DNA from: Anaerosacchariphilus polymeriproducens
GTDB taxonomy: Bacteria > Bacillota > Clostridia > Lachnospirales > Lachnospiraceae
Assembly (NCBI RefSeq): GCF_003363435.1
Contig: NZ_QRCT01000007.1
Span: 1 to 64,000 of the forward strand
Length of the DNA: 64,000 nt
Direction of reading: 5' to 3'
This document shows positions 25,598 through 35,016 of the stretch, in pieces. The notes under the pieces are model-generated. The model ran no database searches. It saw only the letters and a program-made list of their open reading frames with translations, and had not been told where the DNA came from. How positions within the stretch are numbered: the first letter of the stretch is position 1; each line of letters opens with the position of its first letter. Both the position numbers and the translations under genes were made by a program.

Positions 25598-25626
25598 TTG
25601 ACAAGTATTTTTCAATATGTTAAACT
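25598..25626 (+). promoter_or_regulatory. Promoter of the TPR/AAA-glgB operon
   Basis: Perfect TTGACA (25598-25603), 17-base spacer and extended -10 TGT-TAAACT (25618-25626). Leader of about 90 bases to the GTG start. Confidence 0.6.
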
Positions 25627-25722
25627 TATTACGTAATTATATCTAAAATTGGGGGTATTTTACCCTTAAAATAAATCGTAAATAAAAATGAAAAGGAAAC
25701 ATAAACTTTAGAGGTGAGATAA

Positions 25723-28245
25723 GTGGATAAATACGAATTCCGGATAAAACTTGAGCAGATTCAAAAATTGAAAGAAAATGAAGATTACCAAGCCGCTGCA
25801 GCGATTGCAGATACCGTTGACTGGAGAAAAGCAAAAAGCGTTTCTGAACTTTGTAATATTAGTGATATTTATGAAAAAGTTGGAAAATATGAAGAAAGTA
25901 AAGATATACTGATGTTAGCTTATGACCGTTCTCCTTTAGGAAGAATGATTGTTTACCGGTTAGCTGAAAATGCGATTCATTTAGGAAATTTTGAAGAAGC
26001 AAAAGAGTATTATGAAGATTTTATAGAAGTGGCACCAAGAGACTCCATGAAATATGTTTTGAGATATAAGATTGCGAAAGGAACCAGAAAATCTTTATCA
26101 GAGCTGATTGTTATTCTGGAAAGACTTCGCGATATGGAATATTCTGATGAATGGGCTTATGAGCTGGCTTATTTATATCATAAGGCAGGAATGGTACAGG
26201 CATGTGTTCAGGAATGTAATGACATTATTTTATGGTTCGGTGAAGGTAAATATGTTCAGAAAGCTATGGAGTTGAAAATGATTTATGAACCTCTGACACC
26301 GGAACAAATGGATAAGTTTGAAAACAAAAAGAGTGTAGAAAACTTATATGAAATGAATAAAAAAGCCGGAAATATTTTATCTGAGAAGAATGGAAAAAAC
26401 CTCCGAAGTATGTCTCCTGAACGTTTTAATACAATGAATCTTCAGGCAGAATTAGCCAAAGAGATGAAACAGATTATGCATGCGACGGAAGCAGGGGCAG
26501 TATCAAGCTCTATGAATCATATTAAAAAACTAGTAAATGGAAGTAATATTCCAGAGCTTCAGAAGACACAGGAAATTTGGAAACAGCGGGAAGAGAAAGA
26601 AGCACAGGAAATGAAAAAACATGAGGATAAGCTTAATAGAAATGACTATAAAGGAAAACCAACTGATAGGACTCAGAGAGACTATAAAGAAAACGTAAAC
26701 AGATTAGGAGATAATAATGTTAAGAATTCTTTTAATACTGATTTCCGTGAAATGCTTGCTGAAGATACAGATGGGCAGATTAGTCTTTATGTACCGGAAG
26801 AACCTATGGTTGAAAAGCAGATAACAGGTCAGATGAGTATTGAGGATATTCTGGCTGAGTGGGAAAAGACCAAAAAAGCTGCGGAAGAAGCGATTGCTAT
26901 TGCAGAGCAAAGACGTTTGGAAGAGGCCAAAAGTAAAGCCTTGCAGCAGGCAGAGGATATTATGGGTTGTTTGACTGATTACATTCCTCAGATACCTGAA
27001 GAACCTCTTGAAGAGGAGACTGAAAAAGAGATTGTTGATGAAGAGAATGAAGTGCTGAAAGAAGAATTAGCAGCTGAAGAGTCAATATCGGATGATTTGG
27101 AATCGGAAGTTGAAGCTTTGTTAACAGTAGACGAAGAACCATTTCAGGAAGAAGTTGATGATCAATTAACTGAGAAGTTACCTTTAAATGAATTACAGGC
27201 AATCATATCTGAATCAGAACAAGAAATCGAAGAGGAAAATAAGGAACCGGAAGAAGAAAAATCAGACCAAGAAGAGTTGATCACAAATCAACAGGAAGAT
27301 GTTCCTCAGGATATGGAAGAAAATAAAAAAATAGAGTCACTATTCTCACCAAAGAAAAATGATGACAGTAACTCAAAGAATAATGATAAAGAAGAATACA
27401 AAAAGAGAAAGAAACACAAGAAATCTTCAAAGAAAGTTAATAAGACTGACAATATGGCAGGTTCACGAGAAAGACAAAATGAGTTGACGGAAGAGCAGAG
27501 AAAAATTTTCACTTATTTTGCACATGTTCGTGAAATGGAAGAACAAATATGTGATGTGTTATATCATGTGCATATTTTCAGAGCTCAAGATACAACATCT
27601 AATAGTGGAAATATTTTGATATCCGGAGAGTCGGGTATGGGAAAAACTACATTAGCTACAGATATTGTGAAGGCGATTCAAAAGGACAAAAATGAAAATA
27701 CCGGTAAAGTCGGGAAAGTGAAAGGTACAGTTTTAAATAAAAAAGATATAGAAGCTACTTTCAGAAAGATGGCAGGCGGTTATTTAATTATTGAAAAAGC
27801 AGGTGATTTAGAAGCAGATACATTAATGAAAATGTCAGCTGCTATGGAAAAGGATACAGATAATTTATTAGTAATCATGGAAGATGATGAAGCTTCATTG
27901 AAAAAATTGCTCGAATTAAATAATAAATTCACCCAAAAATTTACTGAAAGGATACAGATTCCTATTTTAAACAATGATGAGCTTGTTGCATTCGGAAGAG
28001 CATATGCAAATGAATTAGCATATGATTTGGATGAAATGGGAACATTAGCACTCTACAATCGGATTGGAAGTGTTGAGAAGCTGGATGTTGCAACTACTTT
28101 AATAGAAGTAAAAGAGATTATCGATGAGGCAATTTCTAATTCAGAAAAAGGCCGTATGAAGAAATTGGCAGATATTTTACTCTCCAGAAGATATAATGAA
28201 GAGGATTACGTAATTTTACGGGAAAAAGATTTTGGTGATTTCTAA
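25723..28245 (+). CDS. TPR protein with acidic linker and C-terminal AAA-like domain
   Basis: An 840-residue cytoplasmic protein in three parts: N-terminal TPR-like helical repeats (about 1-190), a long charged linker (about 200-590) very rich in Glu, and a C-terminal P-loop domain with Walker A GESGMGKTT (635-643). The Walker B equivalent reads LIIEKAG (688-694) where AAA proteins normally have hhhhDE, so the hydrolysis Glu is replaced by Lys. The domain resembles the SpoVK/CbbX AAA group. The GTG start has GAGGTGA upstream. It is transcribed with glgB, starting 27 bases after its stop. Function unknown; an adaptor or scaffold is plausible. Confidence 0.8.
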   Translation: MDKYEFRIKLEQIQKLKENEDYQAAAAIADTVDWRKAKSVSELCNISDIYEKVGKYEESKDILMLAYDRSPLGRMIVYRLAENAIHLGNFEEAKEYYEDFIEVAPRDSMKYVLRYKIAKGTRKSLSELIVILERLRDMEYSDEWAYELAYLYHKAGMVQACVQECNDIILWFGEGKYVQKAMELKMIYEPLTPEQMDKFENKKSVENLYEMNKKAGNILSEKNGKNLRSMSPERFNTMNLQAELAKEMKQIMHATEAGAVSSSMNHIKKLVNGSNIPELQKTQEIWKQREEKEAQEMKKHEDKLNRNDYKGKPTDRTQRDYKENVNRLGDNNVKNSFNTDFREMLAEDTDGQISLYVPEEPMVEKQITGQMSIEDILAEWEKTKKAAEEAIAIAEQRRLEEAKSKALQQAEDIMGCLTDYIPQIPEEPLEEETEKEIVDEENEVLKEELAAEESISDDLESEVEALLTVDEEPFQEEVDDQLTEKLPLNELQAIISESEQEIEEENKEPEEEKSDQEELITNQQEDVPQDMEENKKIESLFSPKKNDDSNSKNNDKEEYKKRKKHKKSSKKVNKTDNMAGSRERQNELTEEQRKIFTYFAHVREMEEQICDVLYHVHIFRAQDTTSNSGNILISGESGMGKTTLATDIVKAIQKDKNENTGKVGKVKGTVLNKKDIEATFRKMAGGYLIIEKAGDLEADTLMKMSAAMEKDTDNLLVIMEDDEASLKKLLELNNKFTQKFTERIQIPILNNDELVAFGRAYANELAYDLDEMGTLALYNRIGSVEKLDVATTLIEVKEIIDEAISNSEKGRMKKLADILLSRRYNEEDYVILREKDFGDF

Positions 28246-28272
28246 AATAAAATAGCAAAGGTGGTGTTACTT

Positions 28273-30240
28273 ATGGCAAAAACATCAGATTTAGAAGTGT
28301 CAGAAGTAAAAAGAGCCAGAAAGACAAAAAGTACCCCTCAGGTAAAAACAGAAGAATTAGGTGGTTTTTCTGAATTGGATATGTATTTGTTCGGACAAGG
28401 AACACATTATGATATCTATAAGAAACTGGGGGCACATCCGATAAAGGAAGGAGATGTGCCGGGAGTACGATTTGCTGTATGGGCACCAAATGCAAAGAGA
28501 GTAAGTGTAATAGGTGATTTTAATAATTGGGATTTTCATAAGAATCCTATGAAGCGCCTTGAACCCATGGGAATTTACGAGTTATTCATTCCTAATGTTT
28601 CCGAAGGGGCTATGTATAAATACCAGATAGAAACAAAAGATGGTGAACTGTTATACAAAACTGATCCATATGGGAATTCAGCCGAGTTAAGACCGGGAAA
28701 TGCTTCCGTTGTTGCCGATATTGAGGGATTTAAGTGGACGGATACTATATGGATGAAAAAAAGGGCACAAAATGGACTTGATCATCAGCCAATCGCAATA
28801 TATGAAGTACATCCTGGTTCATGGAAACGTCATTTAGGACGGTGCGGAGATGATAGTTTATATAATTATCGTGAGTTTGCTCATTCATTGACGGAGTATG
28901 TGCACGAAATGGGCTATACTCATGTTGAATTAATGGGAATTTTGGAATATCCGTATGACGGATCATGGGGGTATCAGGTGACCGGCTACTATGCACCGAC
29001 TTCGCGATATGGTTCACCTCAGGATTTTATGTATTTAGTAAATTATCTGCATAGAAATAAAATAGGAATTATTTTAGATTGGGTACCAGCACATTTTCCG
29101 AAGGATTCTCATGGATTGGCAGAGTTTGATGGCACAAGTTTATATGAATATGAAGATCCAAAAAAAGGGGAACATCCTGATTGGGGAACTAAGATTTTTG
29201 ATTATGGAAAAAATGAGGTCAGAAACTTTTTGATTGGCAGTGCTCTTTTATGGATAGAGCATTATCATATTGATGGGTTGAGAGTAGATGCAGTTGCATC
29301 TATGTTATATTTAGATTATGGAAAACAAGATGGACAATGGATTGCAAATAAATATGGTGGAAATCAAAACCTGGAAGCGATAGACTTTTTCAAGCATATT
29401 AATACTTTGATAACCGGAAGAAATAATGGTGTCATGATGATAGCAGAAGAATCTACTGCATGGCCTAAGGTTACGGGCAGGGCCGAAGAGGAAGGTTTGC
29501 ATTTTACATATAAGTGGAATATGGGATGGATGCATGACTTCTTAGATTATATGAAATTAGATCCTTATTTTAGAAAGGATAATCATCATAAAATGACTTT
29601 TGCCATGAGCTACAATTATAGTGAAAAGTATATTTTGGTCTTATCACATGACGAAGTGGTACATTTAAAATGTTCTATGTTGAATAAGATGCCTGGTGAA
29701 GAAGATGAAAAGTTTGCAAATCTGAAAGTAGCATATGCTTTCATGATAGCGCATCCGGGAAAAAAATTATTATTTATGGGTCAGGACTTTGCGCAGCTTC
29801 GTGAATGGAATGAAGATAGAGAACTTGATTGGTTTCTACTAGCAAATAGTGAGCACCAACAGTTACAAGGATTCATGAGAAGTCTATTAAAGTTATATAA
29901 GAAATATCCTGCAATGTATGAATTGGACCATGAGCCCAGTGGGTTTGAATGGATCAATGCAAATGACAGTTATAGAAGCATTTTTAGCTTTATCCGAAAG
30001 TCATCTACAGGCAGGAATAATTTATTATTTGTATTTAATTTTACGCCGGTAGCAAGAAACGATTATCGGGTAGGGGTGCCAAAACTTAAAAATTACAAAT
30101 TGATTTTAGATAATACTTCACAAGATATAAATGTTGAATCGGCTAAGATTTATAAATCGGTGAAACAAGAATGTGACGGTAGAGAATATTCAATTGGATA
30201 CGAACTGCCGGCATATGGTATAGGTGTATTTCTATTTTAA
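28273..30240 (+). CDS. glgB: 1,4-alpha-glucan branching enzyme
   Basis: A 655-residue GH13 enzyme that makes alpha-1,6 branches in glycogen. It has an N-terminal CBM48 domain (about 35-130), then the catalytic barrel with DWVPAHFP, nucleophile Asp in GLRVDAVASM, acid/base Glu in MIAEESTAWP and the transition-state Asp in LSHDEVVH, and a C-terminal beta domain. Length is normal. AAAGGTGGTG lies six bases before the ATG at 28273; a GTG at 28261 falls inside that ribosome site. No other glycogen gene is near, and its only operon partner is the TPR/AAA protein. Confidence 0.95.
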   Translation: MAKTSDLEVSEVKRARKTKSTPQVKTEELGGFSELDMYLFGQGTHYDIYKKLGAHPIKEGDVPGVRFAVWAPNAKRVSVIGDFNNWDFHKNPMKRLEPMGIYELFIPNVSEGAMYKYQIETKDGELLYKTDPYGNSAELRPGNASVVADIEGFKWTDTIWMKKRAQNGLDHQPIAIYEVHPGSWKRHLGRCGDDSLYNYREFAHSLTEYVHEMGYTHVELMGILEYPYDGSWGYQVTGYYAPTSRYGSPQDFMYLVNYLHRNKIGIILDWVPAHFPKDSHGLAEFDGTSLYEYEDPKKGEHPDWGTKIFDYGKNEVRNFLIGSALLWIEHYHIDGLRVDAVASMLYLDYGKQDGQWIANKYGGNQNLEAIDFFKHINTLITGRNNGVMMIAEESTAWPKVTGRAEEEGLHFTYKWNMGWMHDFLDYMKLDPYFRKDNHHKMTFAMSYNYSEKYILVLSHDEVVHLKCSMLNKMPGEEDEKFANLKVAYAFMIAHPGKKLLFMGQDFAQLREWNEDRELDWFLLANSEHQQLQGFMRSLLKLYKKYPAMYELDHEPSGFEWINANDSYRSIFSFIRKSSTGRNNLLFVFNFTPVARNDYRVGVPKLKNYKLILDNTSQDINVESAKIYKSVKQECDGREYSIGYELPAYGIGVFLF

Positions 30241-30280
30241 AATAAGGGCTGTTTACTATTTAGTAAGCAGCTTATTTTTT
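30241..30280 (+). terminator. Intrinsic terminator after glgB
   Basis: AATAAG (30241-30246) pairs with CTTATT (30271-30276) through further GCTG/CAGC pairing, then a T run. Confidence 0.85.
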
Positions 30281-30285
30281 GTTGT

Positions 30286-30312
30286 TAAGAAATCTGTGAA
30301 ATCTGTCGAAAT
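30286..30312 (+). promoter_or_regulatory. Flagellar sigma (SigD/FliA)-like promoter
   Basis: TAAG (30286-30289), exactly 15 bases, GTCGAAAT (30305-30312), against the Bacillus SigD consensus TAAA-N15-GCCGATAT. Nine of 12 positions agree. It lies about 57 bases before the large flagellar-associated gene. Confidence 0.45.
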
Positions 30313-30368
30313 AGATATCAAATACTTTAATATCTAAATTATAAAAGTAAGTGAACGGAGAGGATTCA

Positions 30369-33300
30369 ATGAAAATAGATTACCAGAATGCCAACGATGT
30401 GATAATTCAAAATAATGGGAATGAATTATGGAAAAATGTTAGTAGTACGATACAAAAATCAGAACAGAATACGATAAAAGAAAATGAGAGTTATCAAATT
30501 TTGCATAGTGAAGAGGATAGAGGTATTTTTGAGGCTATTGATTCTAAAACTGAGATACAGGAGTATGCTCAATTAGATGAGATTCAACAGATAAAAAAGC
30601 AAGTTGAGACGATCACGAATACGACAAGTGTAAAAGATTGTGAAAAGATGAATGAGGAAGGGAAATCCTTATATGATACAGAAATAGAGGAGATTGTAAC
30701 CGTAGTTGATAAAATAAAAATAGCAATGGCGCAATCAAAAGATTATCAAAACTATGGAGATGAGTTAAATGCTCAAACGATAGAAGGAGTGATCGGTAAT
30801 AGTGCAATCGCAAATAGCCTGGCTTCAAAGTTCGAAGAAAGTGATATCCCTGCAACACAGGAAAACATAAAGGATTCACAGGAGACAATTAATCAGGCTG
30901 AAAAATTAGAACCCTTAACATCTGCTAATATTCAATATATGATGCGTAATCAATTGAAACCTACAGTTGGTAATCTGTATAAAGCTAAATATTCCGGTAG
31001 TGTAGAATATCAAAATCCTCAAGCAGATAAAATAAACTGGAAGGATCTTCAGGGGTCAATGGAAGAAGTTATTCAAGAGGCGGGATTTGAAGTTAATCAA
31101 GAAAATATAGAAGATGCCAAATGGATGATCGAGAGCGGGATTCCATTAACAAAAGAGTCTTACGAACAGTTAAAAGAATTAGAGAATATTAAACTGCCAA
31201 TTCCTGCAGAAAATATAATGGATGGTATTGTAAGCGCAATAGAGGATGGGAAAAGGCCGCAAGATGCTAACGTTGCTAAAACATTAGGAATACTAGAGCA
31301 AGGGAAGCAGATTCTTGATATAGTAAATAACGTTACAACGAATCAAATAAGTGAATTAATAGAACAAAATAGTCCGCTAACATTGGAAGCGTTCGGACGG
31401 ATTCAAAATCAAAAAGAAGGGCAGGATATAAATGGAGTACAAAATACCTCAAATCAAGATGAGCCTGCACTACTTACTGCTGCAAGACAATTAGAGGAAA
31501 TACGATTAAAAATGACATTAGATTCAGTGGTTCAGATGTCTCGACAAGGGATTCAAGTAGAGACGCAAGAATTGGAGCAGTTAGTGGAACATTTAAGAAC
31601 AATAGAAAGACAAGCCTATGAGAATGTATTTACACGTCATCAGGTAGAACCTACAGAAGAAAATCTGCAGCTCTATCAACAAACCACGAATGCAGTAGAG
31701 TTTATTAAAGAAGTGCCGTCTTTTGTGTTGGGAAGAGATATTCCTTTTACTGTAAAGCATATTAGCGAAAAAGGCAGCGATATAAAGGCAGTTTTGCAAA
31801 AAGCAAATGAAACTTATGAGACCTTAATGACTGCACCTAGAGCAGATATGGGAGATTCTATACAGAAAGCATTTCAGAATGTAGATGAAATTTTAAAAGA
31901 TTTAGGGTTAGATATTACTCAGAATAACTGTAGGGCTGTAAAGATTTTAGGTTATAACCATATGGATATTACGGAAGAATCTATAATGCAGATAAAAGAA
32001 AAAGACATTCAGGCTCAAAAATTAATGAAAAATCTAACGCCTACTGTAACGTTACAACTGATTCGAAAAGGAATCAATCCTCTAGAAACTGATATTGCGG
32101 AATTAAATAAAATTGTAGATGAGATTAAAAAAGAATCAGGGATAGGACAAGAAGAAAAGTTTAGTTCTTATCTGCATAAATTGGAACAAAACAATGAGAT
32201 TACCCCAGAAGAAAGAAGTTCCTATATAGGAATATATCGCTTACTGAATCAGGTAGAAAAGACGGATGGAGCCGCAGTAGGAGCATTGTTGAATCAAGGG
32301 GCTGAAATCACGTTGAAGAATTTGATGATGAGTGTAAGAACATTGAAAAGCCAAGGAATAAATGTTGAAATAAATGATCAGTTTGGCAATCTGGAACAAT
32401 TGAACGTAGAAGGAACGAATATAATAAATCAAATTGAAACGGCTTATTATTCACAGTTAGTAGAAAATACTTTAGAGGTCATTACACCGGAAAAACTAAA
32501 AACTGTTGTAAATGAACAGGGTAGTTTCGAGGTAGTAGAAGATATGCCTTTTGAAATTTTTTCTCAAGAAATTCAAAAAGTTCAAGAAGAAAAAGAAATA
32601 AAACAAAGCTTTTATAAAGCGCAGTTGGAGGAGTTTTCCCAAATCAAAAGCATGGAAGATGATGTAATTAAAATGCTTAATGATTATGATATTCCGGTAA
32701 CAATGGATCATTTACTTGCCGCTGAGTCTGTACTTAAGGGAAAAGGAAAAGCGTATAAAAAGTTATTTGAAGAAGCAAAAAAAGAGAATGACTTATCTGA
32801 TGTAATATTAGAAACGTTCAAACGATTTGCGGAAGATTTATCGACACCAGAGGATATGGCAAAAGCACAAAACGATTTAGCCGAGACAGCTGAGAATGTA
32901 ATGAAGGGAATGCTTGCGGAGGCAGAAGTGACAAGTGTTGATATTCGGGAAATGAAACTCGCATGTCAAGAAATTCAAATAGGGACAAATCTAGTAAAAG
33001 ACGAGCAATATGCTATTCCAATATTGGTTGGAGACGATGTATCTGTTATGAATTTAAAAATTGTACGTGGGGAAGAAGAAAAAGGAACGATATCCATTTC
33101 TATGGAACTTGATAAAATAGGAAAAATTGCAGTCAAGTTACTAGTGTCACAAAAAAGTATAACAGGCCATATCGCATCACAGCAAGAAGAAATCCTAAAT
33201 CATTTTAAAAACTTTGAAACGAACCTATCCAAAGAAATAGAAGGAGAACCTGAGATAGAGATAAATTATGTATCAAGCGGTATCATTAAATCGAATTCTT

Positions 33301-33422
33301 ATCAAAAGCCGGTTCTTCAAAGAGATGGAAAAGAAGAAAATGAGCTTCAAACAGTTAAACTATATCAAGTAGCTAAAGCCTTTGTAACAAATATCCAAAA
33401 GATGTTTTCAGAAATTAGTTAA
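30369..33422 (+). CDS. Very large FliK-like / DUF6240-type flagellar-associated protein
   Basis: A 1017-residue, acidic, almost entirely helical protein without signal peptide or membrane segment. It contains many degenerate repeats of a helical unit with the pattern polar-T-x-E-N/S-I/L followed by a residue pair such as SGIPLT or LGYNHMDIT. The C-terminal part (about 890-990) has ISMELDKIGKIAVKLLV followed by VTGHI-type residues and a hydrophobic helix, resembling the FliK hook-length-control C-terminal domain. It resembles what I know as the DUF6240 proteins of Clostridia. Position directly before flagellin and under a SigD-like promoter supports a flagellar role, perhaps as hook ruler or secretion-switch protein. 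GGAGAGG precedes the ATG at 30369. Confidence 0.65.
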   Translation: MKIDYQNANDVIIQNNGNELWKNVSSTIQKSEQNTIKENESYQILHSEEDRGIFEAIDSKTEIQEYAQLDEIQQIKKQVETITNTTSVKDCEKMNEEGKSLYDTEIEEIVTVVDKIKIAMAQSKDYQNYGDELNAQTIEGVIGNSAIANSLASKFEESDIPATQENIKDSQETINQAEKLEPLTSANIQYMMRNQLKPTVGNLYKAKYSGSVEYQNPQADKINWKDLQGSMEEVIQEAGFEVNQENIEDAKWMIESGIPLTKESYEQLKELENIKLPIPAENIMDGIVSAIEDGKRPQDANVAKTLGILEQGKQILDIVNNVTTNQISELIEQNSPLTLEAFGRIQNQKEGQDINGVQNTSNQDEPALLTAARQLEEIRLKMTLDSVVQMSRQGIQVETQELEQLVEHLRTIERQAYENVFTRHQVEPTEENLQLYQQTTNAVEFIKEVPSFVLGRDIPFTVKHISEKGSDIKAVLQKANETYETLMTAPRADMGDSIQKAFQNVDEILKDLGLDITQNNCRAVKILGYNHMDITEESIMQIKEKDIQAQKLMKNLTPTVTLQLIRKGINPLETDIAELNKIVDEIKKESGIGQEEKFSSYLHKLEQNNEITPEERSSYIGIYRLLNQVEKTDGAAVGALLNQGAEITLKNLMMSVRTLKSQGINVEINDQFGNLEQLNVEGTNIINQIETAYYSQLVENTLEVITPEKLKTVVNEQGSFEVVEDMPFEIFSQEIQKVQEEKEIKQSFYKAQLEEFSQIKSMEDDVIKMLNDYDIPVTMDHLLAAESVLKGKGKAYKKLFEEAKKENDLSDVILETFKRFAEDLSTPEDMAKAQNDLAETAENVMKGMLAEAEVTSVDIREMKLACQEIQIGTNLVKDEQYAIPILVGDDVSVMNLKIVRGEEEKGTISISMELDKIGKIAVKLLVSQKSITGHIASQQEEILNHFKNFETNLSKEIEGEPEIEINYVSSGIIKSNSYQKPVLQRDGKEENELQTVKLYQVAKAFVTNIQKMFSEIS

Positions 33423-33446
33423 TAAAATTAAAAAAAATACCGATAT
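33419..33446 (+). promoter_or_regulatory. Flagellar sigma-like promoter of flagellin
   Basis: ACCGATAT (33439-33446) matches the SigD -10 consensus GCCGATAT at seven of eight positions; a TTAA at 33419-33422 lies 16 bases upstream as a weak -35. The 5' leader would be about 20 bases. Confidence 0.5.
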
Positions 33447-33474
33447 ACATAGCAGATGAAAGTGAGGTAATGAA

Positions 33475-35001
33475 ATGAAAATTAATCACAACATGTCAGC
33501 AATTATTGCAAATAGAGAATTATTGAAAACAGAAGATAAATTAACACAGTCATTAGAAAGACTTTCTTCAGGTCTCAAAATAAATCATGCCAAGGATAAT
33601 CCTGCCGGAATGGCTATCGCAAATAAAATGGACGCGCAAATTAACGGACTCAGTAAAGCTTCCACCAATGCGCAAGATGGAATCTCAGTCATTGAAACAG
33701 CTGAGGGTGCACTGTCTGAGGTGACTTCAATTATCCAAAGGATGCGGGAATTAGCGGTCCAGGCGGCTAATGGAACCAATACAACGGAAGATATGGAAGC
33801 CATTCAAAAAGAAGTGGATAATTTGTCCAAAGAAATTGACCGAATTTCCAAAGATACCGAATTTAATAAAAAAACATTGCTGGATGGCAGTTTAGATCAA
33901 AAAGCTTATATTGCACAAACAGAAGCTAAAGTTACCTATTTTAGTAATAGTGTAAGTGCACAAGAATATGGCTTGACGATTGTAAGTGATGCCAGACAGG
34001 CTGTTTATGTCGGAGATAATTCAGATGCAGGTCAAGGTAATATTTTGGCAGCTCAGGAGGGTAATATCTACATAAATGGTGTGACGGTAAGTATAGAAGA
34101 AGGAGATAACTCCGCTGTAGTTTATGAAAAAATCAGAAGTGCAGCCGAACAGGCTGATGTTACTTTGATTTCTGTTTCTGCAATTCCGGGAACGATTTAT
34201 GGAACAGATTCAGATTATGCGGGATATACACCGGAAAGTTTTACATATGGAAATAGATTGGTATTTGTTTCAGAAGATTATGGTTCCAAAGCAAGTGTTC
34301 AGATTAGTTGTGATAATGCAGCATTAGCAAGTGCGCTTGGATTGCAGACCACACAAACTGAGGTAAGAGGGATTGATGTAGATGCAGAATTTACTTTGGA
34401 TGCAGGAGAATATATCGGATATGAAAATACAGCAGTTATTACTTCTGATGGAATGAATGTAACAGTAACAGACAGAAATGGGTTTGAAATGAATGTTAAA
34501 GTAAAACCTGGTATGGCACAGACTGTATTTGTTGATATGGCCGGAACAACGCCTGGTTCTGTGACACCGGGAACTTCAGAAGATCTAATAATTGATGTAA
34601 AAGATATTGGAAGTATGACTTTACAAATTGGTGCAAATGAAGGCCAGATTATGGAAGTAAGAATACCGGATATGTCCCTTGAAGGATTAGAACTTAATAA
34701 TTTAAATTATAGCAGTGATGCAGGTCTTGAAAAGGCAATTACTGCACTTGATAAAGCATTAAGTAAAGTATCTTCTGTAAGATCACAATTAGGAGCTTAT
34801 CAGAATCGTTTAGACCATGCAATAGCTAGTTTGGATACATCAGAACTGAATATGACATCAGCTCTATCACGTATTGAAGATGTAGATATGGCAGAAGAAA
34901 TGTCAAATTATACGCAATATAATGTTTTGTCACAGGCGGCAACTTCTGTGCTTGCCCAAGCGAATGATAAACCACAACAAGTTTTACAATTACTGCAATA
35001 G
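33475..35001 (+). CDS. Flagellin
   Basis: A 508-residue flagellin, the filament subunit. The conserved N-terminal D0/D1 region (MKINHNMSAIIANRELLKT ... SSGLKINHAKDNPAGMAIANK) and C-terminal D1/D0 region (ALSRIEDVDMAEEMSNYTQ ... VLAQAN) are intact and enclose a variable centre of about 270 residues. The segment QRMRELAVQ at 88-96 matches the D1 site contacted by the host receptor TLR5. GTGAGGTAATG-type ribosome site precedes the ATG. It is followed directly by its export chaperone gene fliS. No signal peptide, as expected for type III export. Confidence 0.97.
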   Translation: MKINHNMSAIIANRELLKTEDKLTQSLERLSSGLKINHAKDNPAGMAIANKMDAQINGLSKASTNAQDGISVIETAEGALSEVTSIIQRMRELAVQAANGTNTTEDMEAIQKEVDNLSKEIDRISKDTEFNKKTLLDGSLDQKAYIAQTEAKVTYFSNSVSAQEYGLTIVSDARQAVYVGDNSDAGQGNILAAQEGNIYINGVTVSIEEGDNSAVVYEKIRSAAEQADVTLISVSAIPGTIYGTDSDYAGYTPESFTYGNRLVFVSEDYGSKASVQISCDNAALASALGLQTTQTEVRGIDVDAEFTLDAGEYIGYENTAVITSDGMNVTVTDRNGFEMNVKVKPGMAQTVFVDMAGTTPGSVTPGTSEDLIIDVKDIGSMTLQIGANEGQIMEVRIPDMSLEGLELNNLNYSSDAGLEKAITALDKALSKVSSVRSQLGAYQNRLDHAIASLDTSELNMTSALSRIEDVDMAEEMSNYTQYNVLSQAATSVLAQANDKPQQVLQLLQ

Positions 35002-35016
35002 TTGGGAGATTCGCAT

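Noticed and set aside
32496-32711. Phe/Leu-rich minus-strand frame inside the large flagellar-associated gene
   Set aside because: The composition is what antisense of Lys/Glu-rich coding gives; no start signal.
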